Shown in pieces: positions 43,756 through 50,804 of a DNA stretch of 50,804 nt. A program made the position numbers and the translations under genes. The notes under the pieces were generated by a model. The model made no database searches and had not been told where the DNA came from. It was given only the letters and a program-made list of their open reading frames with translations. Source of the stretch: Bacteroidales bacterium. GTDB lineage: Bacteria > Bacteroidota > Bacteroidia > Bacteroidales > UBA1715. Numbering within the stretch: position 1 is the first letter of the stretch; each line of letters opens with the position of its first letter. The stretch spans positions 1 through 50,804 of the forward strand of contig JAITUU010000053.1 of NCBI GenBank assembly GCA_031286165.1, given 5' to 3'.

Positions 43756-45732
43756 ATGAAAAAAATCGTTGGTTTTTTCTTTTTTTGGATTGCTCTACAA
43801 TGCTCAATACAGGCGCAAATTACCACCTCTATTGACACTACTGCCGTTTACAAGCGAGCACGCTCGGTTGCCGGAGAGCGCAATCCCGAAAAATTGGCAA
43901 AAAATCTTTCCGACCCTTTCAAAGACGATGCAAGCAAAGTATTGGCAATGTCGTATTGGATTACGCGAAACATAAAATACGAATATTCCGGACTTGGAGC
44001 ACGTGCGGTGGAAATAAAAACTCCCGAAAAAGTACTCAAAACCCGCAAAGCACTCAGTACCGAATATGCACAACTTTTTGTGGCAATGTGCGCTGCGGTG
44101 AATATTAAAGCCGAAGCGGTAGATGGCTACGTAAAAGATTTCGACTTTTTTCCCGGCGACACACTTTTTAAAGCCGAGCACACATGGAATGTTGTAAGAA
44201 TTAACAACGATTGGCACATAGTAGATTTAACCTACGCCGGTTACACCTTCAATCCTTCGGTATCTTCGTCATCGAAATTCCTCTACTCTCTTTTCCGCAT
44301 TCCGCAAAGCAGCGACATGAAACCTGTACGCAAATATTCGCCACAATGGATTTGCATATCGCCTACTGCCGCAGTGCGCACGCATTTACCGGTGCTGGCA
44401 ATGTTTCAACTCTTACAAAATCCGGTAAGTATAGAACAATTTCAGCAGCGCGACACTGCCGTAAAACGCCATGTGCAGCAATATCCGCAAAAATTGAGCG
44501 ACTGCTCGGCAATAGATTATTTTGTGGAACTGCCGCAAATGGAAAAATACAAAATTTTGGCATCGCAAACCTTGCAGCAAAATCCCTACGCACATCTCAA
44601 TGCTGCTTTTTACAATTATTATGTGGTAGATTTATTCAAAACCTACCATTATTTAGACGAAAACGGGCACTTATTTGCCTCGCAAAAAGATTTGAAAGAC
44701 GTGCTTTTATATGCCCGCAAAGCCGACACACTCTTTCAAATAGCCATACAAAACGATGGAAAACGATTGACACTTGCGCAAGAACGTAGCACCGCTTGGC
44801 GAAGAGATTTAATGAATTACAACAAAATTCATCAAGCGGAAACACAGGCAATGAGTAAACGCTACGCAAAATCACTGCAAAATGCAAACAAACTCAACTC
44901 GCAAATTCCCTCCATGATTGCTGCGATAGATAAAAACATGCAAAAATATTCGGTGGAAGCAATTCAAAAACAACATCGCCCCACCACGCAGCGCAACGAA
45001 GATTTATACGCCGGCATGGATTTACTCGAAAAAGCCGATACCTACTACGAACAATCGCAAGAAACCTTGCAACAGTATAATGATGTATTGGGAAACTTAC
45101 TCGCAGCCAATCCACAAGCGGCACTTGCCAAGCAAAAAGAAGCAAAAGCAATAAACGAACGCAATACCACCGTATTGCGCAATTATATTTCCAACAAAAG
45201 CAGCAATATGCCCATGGGCTACGCCAGCAATAAATCTATCAACAAAGAAGTGTTCACCGAAAATATGCGGAAAATAGAAAATTTGAACGCCGCCGGTACC
45301 GATACCATTGTAAATGTATTGCTCACCAATTTTCCCGCAATCAATTCTTCACTCAAAAAATACTCTTCACTCACCGGAGCCTATTTGAACGCACTGCTTA
45401 CCGCAAAATCGAAACTTGCACACGATGGCAACGAAGATGCTCGCTACACCGCCGCAGTAGAAGAATATGCCCGCAATATGAATACCGTGAAAGAAGAATT
45501 AACACAAATTCACAAAAGTTTACCCGAAATTACCACCATTCTCAAATCAGAAGAAAAACTTTTTGCAGAAAATACCGAACTCCTCAAACGCGACAATATG
45601 CTGGAAACCATTCGCCACAAACGCTACATAGAATATCGCAAAAAATACCGACAAATAGACGTGGAATACATTAAATACTTTATAAAACAAAACAAAGAAA
45701 ACCAAAAAATAATAAAAAAAGTAATAACTTAA
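43756..45732 (+). CDS. Transglutaminase-like protein with Ser for catalytic Cys
   Basis: A 658-residue exported protein from the ATG at 43756 (an earlier frame start at 43726 adds 10 residues). Signal peptide 1-21 (FFFFWIALQCSIQAQ). Residues about 58-165 match the transglutaminase-like fold: ALSTEYAQLFVAMC where the family has GVCxxYAxLF, EHTWNVVRINNDWHIVDLTYA for the His and Asp parts. His142 and Asp157 are in place, but the Cys position is Ser101, so thiol chemistry is lost; it may bind peptide or glycan without cutting. The rest (about 300-658) is mainly helical, with coiled-coil character (KQKEAKAINERNTTVLRNYI) and a Lys-rich end. The next gene, a barrel protein, starts 13 bases on, so the two are probably cotranscribed partners. 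Confidence 0.78.
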   Translation: MKKIVGFFFFWIALQCSIQAQITTSIDTTAVYKRARSVAGERNPEKLAKNLSDPFKDDASKVLAMSYWITRNIKYEYSGLGARAVEIKTPEKVLKTRKALSTEYAQLFVAMCAAVNIKAEAVDGYVKDFDFFPGDTLFKAEHTWNVVRINNDWHIVDLTYAGYTFNPSVSSSSKFLYSLFRIPQSSDMKPVRKYSPQWICISPTAAVRTHLPVLAMFQLLQNPVSIEQFQQRDTAVKRHVQQYPQKLSDCSAIDYFVELPQMEKYKILASQTLQQNPYAHLNAAFYNYYVVDLFKTYHYLDENGHLFASQKDLKDVLLYARKADTLFQIAIQNDGKRLTLAQERSTAWRRDLMNYNKIHQAETQAMSKRYAKSLQNANKLNSQIPSMIAAIDKNMQKYSVEAIQKQHRPTTQRNEDLYAGMDLLEKADTYYEQSQETLQQYNDVLGNLLAANPQAALAKQKEAKAINERNTTVLRNYISNKSSNMPMGYASNKSINKEVFTENMRKIENLNAAGTDTIVNVLLTNFPAINSSLKKYSSLTGAYLNALLTAKSKLAHDGNEDARYTAAVEEYARNMNTVKEELTQIHKSLPEITTILKSEEKLFAENTELLKRDNMLETIRHKRYIEYRKKYRQIDVEYIKYFIKQNKENQKIIKKVIT

Positions 45733-45745
45733 AAAACAAACGAAT

Positions 45746-46444
45746 ATGAAAAAATTTTTATCTCTTGTAATTGGTGTTGCCCTTGCAGCATCGGCTTCGG
45801 CGCAACTTTCAGACCGTCTTTTTTATCAAGCAGGCGGAACCATTGGCTTAGATTTCTCACAATTAACAGGTAAAGTGGGGCACCGCAATACTCCTGTGGT
45901 GCATAAACAAGTGAATTACGCAACCATAGGCTTTGGCGCACGATTAAATGTATTTGAATTTTCCAACACATTTTCTATGGGATTGGCTGCGCAACCACTT
46001 GTGAGCATAGGCAGAGCCTACAACAAAAGCACCGGCGGCGGCGTAAATTTTATGTTCCGCACTCCCTTTACTTTTGATGTTAATATAGGCAATGCTGCCA
46101 CTTCCAAAGCACATTCGCGACATGGTGTGGTGCTTGGTGCCGGTATGCAGTGGATAAAATATCCCTTCTTCGGCGGCGACATACCTATTTTCAAATCAAC
46201 CGTTTCCGGCGGACAACCCTACTTTATTAATATGAACACCAATTGGTGGGAACCGGTGGCTCACATAGGCATTCGCAGCAATAGCAAGCATTTTTTCAGC
46301 AACGAAGTGAATGTGCGCGTGTCATACAAAACCCGCTCATCACTCAATTTGAACGGTGCCACAAACACCTCCGACAATGCCTATATTCACGATTTTCAGC
46401 GATTTAGCATTATGCTTTCCTACTTACAATTCTTGAATTTTTAA
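45746..46444 (+). CDS. Predicted outer-membrane beta-barrel protein
   Basis: I do not recognise a named family. The 232-residue protein has a signal peptide at 1-20 (LVIGVALAASASAQ) and strand-like segments throughout (NYATIGFGARLNVFEF, GVVLGAGMQWIKYPFF, EVNVRVSYKTRSSL). It ends LSYLQFLNF, with the terminal Phe of barrel proteins. It starts 13 bases after the transglutaminase-like gene, with a terminator downstream, which fits a two-gene envelope operon. Confidence 0.68.
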   Translation: MKKFLSLVIGVALAASASAQLSDRLFYQAGGTIGLDFSQLTGKVGHRNTPVVHKQVNYATIGFGARLNVFEFSNTFSMGLAAQPLVSIGRAYNKSTGGGVNFMFRTPFTFDVNIGNAATSKAHSRHGVVLGAGMQWIKYPFFGGDIPIFKSTVSGGQPYFINMNTNWWEPVAHIGIRSNSKHFFSNEVNVRVSYKTRSSLNLNGATNTSDNAYIHDFQRFSIMLSYLQFLNF

Positions 46445-46467
46445 ATACATTTTTTTATAGTTCTATG

Positions 46468-46506
46468 CAAAAAGGTAGTGTTGAAAACATCGGCACTACT
46501 TTTTTT
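46468..46506 (+). terminator. Terminator of the 43756-46444 operon
   Basis: AAAGGTAGTG pairs with CACTACTTTTT around a 13-base loop, and more T follow. Confidence 0.75.
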
Positions 46507-46622
46507 ATGCTTTCTGCACAAGTACAATTTTGAAAAAAAACGTTTTTTTCTTGCACAATTCACAAAAAGTATTTTCATTTGCGCCGTTAATTTTTTTAAT
46601 ACAAACTTTAAAAACAAATCAA

Positions 46623-47294
46623 ATGAAAAAAGTATTAGCAACAGTAGCAGCAATTTGCGCACTCGCAACAGTAAGTAACGCCCAATTTTGGGTAGGTGGT
46701 AACGTAGGTTTTGAATCTTCAACTGACTCAAAAAAAAACAGTGATTACTCTGTAAAAACCGATGCTGAAAGTCAATTTACCTTCTCGCCAAAAGTTGGTT
46801 ACGATTTCAACGAAAAAATGTGCGTAGGTCTTGGATTGAGCATTGGCACCTCAGGCGACAAAGATTTTGACGGTACAAAAGATAATAATGTTGTAGGTAA
46901 AACAACACAAACAAACTTTGGTATTGCACCATTCTTCCGTTATTATTTTGCAGAATTTGGCGATTTCAAAGTATATGGCGAAGCAGCACTTGGTGTTAAT
47001 TTCGGTTCAGGAAAAATTGAAAGTACTCCGGTAGGAGGTTCTACGACTATATTAAAAAGCGGTTCTACTGCCATAGGACTTAATGTTCACCCTGCAATAC
47101 AGTACAATCTTTCCGACAAAATTTCACTTCATGCGGGTATCAACATTTTCAATTTAGGATTCAATATGCAAACCTATACTCCTGATAAAAACGCCAGCGA
47201 AAACAAAACTCGTTCAACAGATTTCGAGATTGGCGTTCGCGACAACGTATTCGTAAGCGGTGCTATCAGCGTAGGACTTGCAATTCACTTATAA
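46623..47294 (+). CDS. Outer-membrane beta-barrel protein (OmpA-like small barrel)
   Basis: A 223-residue protein from the ATG at 46623; the frame opens earlier at 46530, but only this start gives a normal signal peptide (KKVLATVAAICALATVSNAQ). The mature part is a typical eight-strand barrel: FWVGGNVGFES, FTFSPKVGYDFNEKMCVGLGLSIG, TNFGIAPFFRYYFAEFGDFKVYGEAALGVNFGSG, IQYNLSDKISLHAGINIFNLGF, ending FVSGAISVGLAIHL. Proteins of this kind are abundant in Bacteroidia. Function is unknown. A strong terminator follows. Confidence 0.85.
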   Translation: MKKVLATVAAICALATVSNAQFWVGGNVGFESSTDSKKNSDYSVKTDAESQFTFSPKVGYDFNEKMCVGLGLSIGTSGDKDFDGTKDNNVVGKTTQTNFGIAPFFRYYFAEFGDFKVYGEAALGVNFGSGKIESTPVGGSTTILKSGSTAIGLNVHPAIQYNLSDKISLHAGINIFNLGFNMQTYTPDKNASENKTRSTDFEIGVRDNVFVSGAISVGLAIHL

Positions 47295-47312
47295 TCAGCA
47301 CATTTTTCTCAT

Positions 47313-47352
47313 AAAAAGAGGCTGTCCTAAACGTGGGCAGCCTTATTTTTTT
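47313..47352 (+). terminator. Terminator of the 46623 gene
   Basis: AGGCTGTCC pairs with GGGCAGCCT (one wobble) around TAAACGT, then TATTTTTTTTT. Confidence 0.9.
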
Positions 47353-47357
47353 TTGTA

Positions 47358-47447
47358 GATTGCCGCGCTACGCTCGCAATGACGAAGTGATAGAGGGGGG
47401 CGCAATAACAATCATAAAACGTCATTGCGAACGTAGTGAAGCAATCT
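47358..47447. repeat. Inverted pair of GTCATTGCGA elements
   Basis: GATTGCCGCGCTACG... (47358-47383) and the reverse-oriented copy GTCATTGCGAACGTAGTGAA... (47421-47446) match at 22 of 26 bases when one is inverted. They could form a large hairpin between the barrel gene and der. A third copy is at 14965-14993. Confidence 0.85.
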
Positions 47448-47467
47448 TGTGTCTAATATCTCACGTC

Positions 47468-48778
47468 TTATTTCTCGCGCATATAAATACGAATGGGTAC
47501 ACCCTCAAAATTATAATTTTTGCGCATTTGATTTTCCAAATAGCGTTTGTACGATTCGGGCACATACTTGGCATTGCTGCAAAAGAAAGCAAACGAAGGA
47601 AAGGGTGTGGGAAGTTGGGTTACGTATTTAATTTTTATAAATTTCCCCTTCACTGCCGGTGGGTGGAAACGTTCTACGGCTTCCAACATTACTTCGTTCA
47701 GTTTTGAAGTAGGAATCCGCTGCTTGCGATTATTGAACACGTCCACAATTTTTTCGAGTACTTTTTGTAAACGCTGTTTTTCGAGCACCGAAGTAAATAT
47801 AATAGGTACATCGTTGAAAGGAGCCATTTTTTCGCGCAGACGCGTTTCAAAATCTCGTGCGGTGTTGGTTTCTTTTTCTATCAAATCCCATTTATTGACC
47901 ACCACCACTACTGCTTTATTGTTTTTTATACACAAATGCAATATGTTCATATCCTGCGATTCTATACCATCGCGAGCATCGAGCATAAGCACGCACACAT
48001 CGGCGGTTTCGAGCGAACGAATAGTGCGCAGTACCGAATAAAACTCTATATCTTCATTCACTTTTTCTTTTTTACGCAGTCCGGCAGTATCCACAAAATT
48101 AATGTCGTAGCCGAATTTTGTAAATCGAGTTTGAATACTATCGCGCGTGGTGCCTGCTATAGGCGTTACAATATTGCGTTCTTCGCCTATGAGTGCATTC
48201 ATAAACGAAGATTTTCCCACATTTGGTCGCCCCACAAATACCACATTTGGTACTTCCGAAGAAATTTCTTCTTCGGGTTTATTTTCGGGTAGCACTTTCA
48301 CTATGGCATCGAGCAATTCGCCGGTACCACTGCCGTTGATTCCCGAAATTGCGAAATAATCGCCCAAACCGAGAGAGTAAAATTCCGTAGCATCGTACAA
48401 GCGATTTCCTTCATCTACTTTATTCACCACAAGGAAAAACGGTTTTTTCGAGCGGCGGAGCATGGTGGCTATGTGGTCGTCCAAATCGGTAATACCCGAC
48501 TGCACATCTACCAAAAACAGAATTACATCGGCTTCGTCCATTGCCAGCATTACCTGTTTGCGAATTTCGTTTTCAAAAACATCATCGGAATTGATAGTAA
48601 GTCCGCCGGTATCTATTACCGCAAAATCCTTTCCGTTCCACGTACTTTGCCCGTAGTGTCGGTCGCGCGTAACACCGCTTTGGGCATCAACTATGGCAGT
48701 TTTTGCTTCTATCAATCTATTAAAAAGGGTCGATTTCCCCACATTTGGTCGCCCTACTATTGCTATTATTCCACTCAT
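47468..48778 (-). CDS. der: Ribosome-assembly GTPase Der (EngA)
   Basis: An essential double GTPase for assembly of the 50S subunit. The 436-residue protein has two G domains in tandem: G1 VGRPNVGKSTLFNRL near residue 8 with DTGGL and VNKVDE, and a second G1 VGRPNVGKSSFMNAL at about 180 with DTAGLRKK and VNKWDL. The C-terminal KH-like domain runs from about 350 to the end (KIKYVTQLPTPFPSFAFFC, YLENQMRKNYNFEGVPIRI). The start MSGIIAIVGRPNVG is typical. It is a single gene on the minus strand. Confidence 0.97.
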   Translation of the reverse strand: MSGIIAIVGRPNVGKSTLFNRLIEAKTAIVDAQSGVTRDRHYGQSTWNGKDFAVIDTGGLTINSDDVFENEIRKQVMLAMDEADVILFLVDVQSGITDLDDHIATMLRRSKKPFFLVVNKVDEGNRLYDATEFYSLGLGDYFAISGINGSGTGELLDAIVKVLPENKPEEEISSEVPNVVFVGRPNVGKSSFMNALIGEERNIVTPIAGTTRDSIQTRFTKFGYDINFVDTAGLRKKEKVNEDIEFYSVLRTIRSLETADVCVLMLDARDGIESQDMNILHLCIKNNKAVVVVVNKWDLIEKETNTARDFETRLREKMAPFNDVPIIFTSVLEKQRLQKVLEKIVDVFNNRKQRIPTSKLNEVMLEAVERFHPPAVKGKFIKIKYVTQLPTPFPSFAFFCSNAKYVPESYKRYLENQMRKNYNFEGVPIRIYMREK

Positions 48779-49053
48779 TTCTATCTTTTTTGCAAAGAAA
48801 CGAAAAAAAACGGAAGAATAGTGCGCTATGACGAAATAATGCCTTACGCTATGGCGTGTCGCACAAAAAAAACACTGATACTCAACACTTTTTTATGATT
48901 TTCTTTGGATTTTTCAATACAATATTATACATTTACCAAACCATATATACTGCACTTTTTCAATTACAAATTACGAATTACGAAAAGTAAGAACATTCCT
49001 CTTACCGTTCCATTTTCAATTCTCAATTTTCAACTAATTAAAACACCACCACT
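48779..49053. other. Intergenic region, der / GH43 (divergent)
   Basis: A 275-base gap with AATTACGAATTACGA words at about 48965-48985, like those at 3236, and a TTCAATTCTCAATTTTCAAC run before the GH43 start. No clear gene, and no clear TAnnTTTG promoter. Confidence 0.5.
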
Positions 49054-50804
49054 ATGAAAAAAATCTACAAACTGCCTCTCCTTGCGTTACTCACCTTTGT
49101 TACGCAGTTCGCGCTGTTTGCGCAGAATCCTATCACACAGGCAAAATTTACAGCCGACCCGAATCCTTTTGTGTGGAACAGCAGGCTCTATGTGTATTGT
49201 TCTTACGACAATAACAATCCTTCCACAAGCGGCTACGACATTGAATTTTACACGCTGCTTTCCACTACCGACATGGTGAATTGGACCGACCACGGCGAAG
49301 TTTTCAGTGTAAGGAGAGATATGGCAGGCACGAATTATGGGCAAGCCTACGCACCGGGTGCCGCCGTAAAAAATGGCAAAGTGTATCTCTATATTCCCAA
49401 TGGCGGCAGCGGCATAGGGGTGGCAACGGCTACTCGCCCCGAAGGTCCGTTTACCGGCGGAAAAACGATGATAACCGGTAATGCGAGTAATAACACCAAC
49501 GTTCCTTGGCTTTTCGACCCCTGCGGTTTTGTGGATTCTGACGGTCAGGGCTACGTGTATTTCGGCGGTGGTCCGGCTGACGGCAATCCGGGTCCGGGTC
49601 AAAATTTGCGCGTAGCAAAATTAAACTCCGACATGATGAGTTGCGTATTTCCGGCTACCACCATTCAAGGCTCTACGCGCTCGTTTGAGGCAGCGTATAT
49701 GCACAAACACAACGGGAAATACTATTTTTCCTATTCACAAAATTTTACCAATGGTTCGGCAGACATTGCTTATATGATGGGCGATTCGCCAACGGGTCCG
49801 TTTACATTCAAAGGAGTAATAGTGCCAAACGGAGCAAAAATGGGTTATGGCAATAATCACGCAGGCGTGGTGGAATATCAAAATAAGAGTTATGTGTTCT
49901 ATCACGACCGCCGCTTGCGCTCTGCACGAGGAATTAGCGAAGGAGAATATCGCAGTGTGAGTGTTGATGAATTGAAATACAACTCAGACGGCACAATTAT
50001 ACAATCTTCACTTACTGATGCAGGACCTTCACAAATTGAGTATTTCAACCCTTACGACACGATTTTGGCAACCACTATGAACCGTCAATCGGGTTCCATT
50101 CGCACCTCACTTTGTTCCGCGCCCAATCCGGGAACTATTACGAACAAAACTGCCAATAGTCCGGGAACTGCGGGCGATAGAAACGTCATGTTGGTTTCTA
50201 TAAGCAACAATAGTTGGGTGCGTTTGAAAGGCGTAGATTTTGGCTCAAAAGGTGCCACAAAATTTATTGTGAAAGCAGCAAGCAATACTTCTGCGGGCGG
50301 AACGATTGAAATTCGCACCGGAAGTAACACCGGCACGCTGATAGGCACCTGCACCATAAGTTCTACCGGTGGCTGGAGCACGTGGAAAGATTTTGAGTGC
50401 ACGCTATCCAATCTCACCGGCGTGAAAGATTACGTGTATTTGGTATTCAAAACATCGGGCAGCGGCGAACCTTTTCGCGTGAGTGCCTATAAATTTGTGG
50501 AAAGCGGAGCACAAACCTACACCCTCACCACCGCCCTCAGTCCGTCAGCAGGCGGAAGTATTACGCAGAGTGTAAGCGGCACAAGTTTTGCGCAAGGAGC
50601 AACGGTAACACTCACGGCAGTGGCAAAAACCGGCTGGGTATTTGACGGCTGGAGCGGCGATGCGAGCGGCATGAGCGCAAGCACCACGCTTACGATGAAT
50701 GCGAACAAAAGCGTAACGGCAAAATTCAAACTCACGGGCACGGGCGATGAAAATTTGATAAAAGACGGCAATTTCCCCGGTTCTTCACTCACAAGTAATT
50801 GGAC
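49054..50804 (+). CDS. GH43 arabinofuranosidase/xylosidase-like enzyme with CBM6, C-terminus beyond window
   Basis: Secreted glycoside hydrolase, most like arabinoxylan arabinofuranohydrolases (XynD type), which remove arabinose side chains from xylan. The frame is open to the last base (583 codons seen). Signal peptide 1-23 (LLTFVTQFALFAQ). GH43 propeller at about 30-325: base Asp35 (TADPNPFVWNSRLYVY), Asp155 (LFDPCGFVDSDGQGYVYFGG), acid Glu212 (SFEAAYMHKHNGKYYFSYS). A CBM6-type domain follows at about 330-485 (IEYFNPYDTI, WVRLKGVDFGSKGATKFIVK, GGWSTWKDFECTL, YVYLVFKTSG). From 489 comes the InlB-type domain and the start of another module, both shared with the GH10 gene at the left end. Substrate choice between arabinose and xylose is inferred from family resemblance. 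Confidence 0.92.
   Translation, partial: MKKIYKLPLLALLTFVTQFALFAQNPITQAKFTADPNPFVWNSRLYVYCSYDNNNPSTSGYDIEFYTLLSTTDMVNWTDHGEVFSVRRDMAGTNYGQAYAPGAAVKNGKVYLYIPNGGSGIGVATATRPEGPFTGGKTMITGNASNNTNVPWLFDPCGFVDSDGQGYVYFGGGPADGNPGPGQNLRVAKLNSDMMSCVFPATTIQGSTRSFEAAYMHKHNGKYYFSYSQNFTNGSADIAYMMGDSPTGPFTFKGVIVPNGAKMGYGNNHAGVVEYQNKSYVFYHDRRLRSARGISEGEYRSVSVDELKYNSDGTIIQSSLTDAGPSQIEYFNPYDTILATTMNRQSGSIRTSLCSAPNPGTITNKTANSPGTAGDRNVMLVSISNNSWVRLKGVDFGSKGATKFIVKAASNTSAGGTIEIRTGSNTGTLIGTCTISSTGGWSTWKDFECTLSNLTGVKDYVYLVFKTSGSGEPFRVSAYKFVESGAQTYTLTTALSPSAGGSITQSVSGTSFAQGATVTLTAVAKTGWVFDGWSGDASGMSASTTLTMNANKSVTAKFKLTGTGDENLIKDGNFPGSSLTSNW
50515..50804 (+). repeat. Right arm of 290-bp inverted repeat at the window ends
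   Basis: Partner of 1-290: 9 mismatches over 290 bases, no gaps, flush with the last base. Just inside it, the two sequences stop matching. Confidence 0.97.

Noticed and set aside
1..50804. Search for prophage, insertion sequences, integrases, toxin-antitoxin pairs and rRNA
   Set aside because: No transposase, integrase, phage structural gene or rRNA sequence was recognised on either strand.

Overview
The window reads as a piece of a Bacteroidota genome (class Bacteroidia by gene content), probably one whole contig of a draft or metagenomic assembly. The signs are type IX secretion (T9SS) C-terminal sorting domains, PCMD and calycin-like secreted proteins, a DUF4491 protein, the long three-domain form of IspG, TTTG/TAnnTTTG promoters, few Shine-Dalgarno sequences, and AT-rich intergenic words. 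The two ends are a 290-base inverted repeat (about 97% identical, flush with both ends). It codes for the same accessory domain in two xylan-degrading enzymes that run off opposite ends.

Layout. 1-1571 (minus): GH10 xylanase, cut by the window edge. 1999-14758 (plus): a secreted-protein island with a PCMD lipoprotein, a beta-barrel protein, a calycin-like T9SS protein, a Fic AMP-transferase and a 2843-residue T9SS protein carrying 20 InlB-type repeats. 15023-18336: YggS, a FAH-like protein that seems to have lost its metal ligands, DUF4491, purine nucleoside phosphorylase, and a His/Ala/Pro-rich secreted protein behind a textbook sigma-54 promoter. 18418-21770: rlmN, a structured leader plus GT25 glycosyltransferase, and a glutamine cyclotransferase lipoprotein. 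21917-33130 (plus): tRNA-Gln, a coiled-coil/barrel envelope protein, a nucleoid-associated protein, ispG, xseA, a type IIG-like restriction-methylation protein, yidC and nrnA. 33300-41780: ndk, an AI-2E family permease, aquaporin, a small MscS channel, hisS and an RND efflux pair. 42047-48778: gpmI, a transglutaminase-like protein with Ser at the catalytic Cys position, two outer-membrane barrel proteins and der. 49054-end: a GH43 + CBM6 arabinofuranosidase-like enzyme.

Most of the window is housekeeping. The accessory parts are the two ends (arabinoxylan breakdown), the T9SS/PCMD island and the restriction-methylation gene. The most interesting non-coding signals are the 300-base leader at 19558-19859, which can fold into mutually exclusive hairpins ending in a U-rich tract, and several families of short dispersed repeats. 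One of these is a G/C-core palindrome found between genes and three times in frame inside the restriction-methylation gene. No rRNA, CRISPR array, insertion sequence or prophage was seen. All family assignments come from reading motifs by eye; no database search was run.
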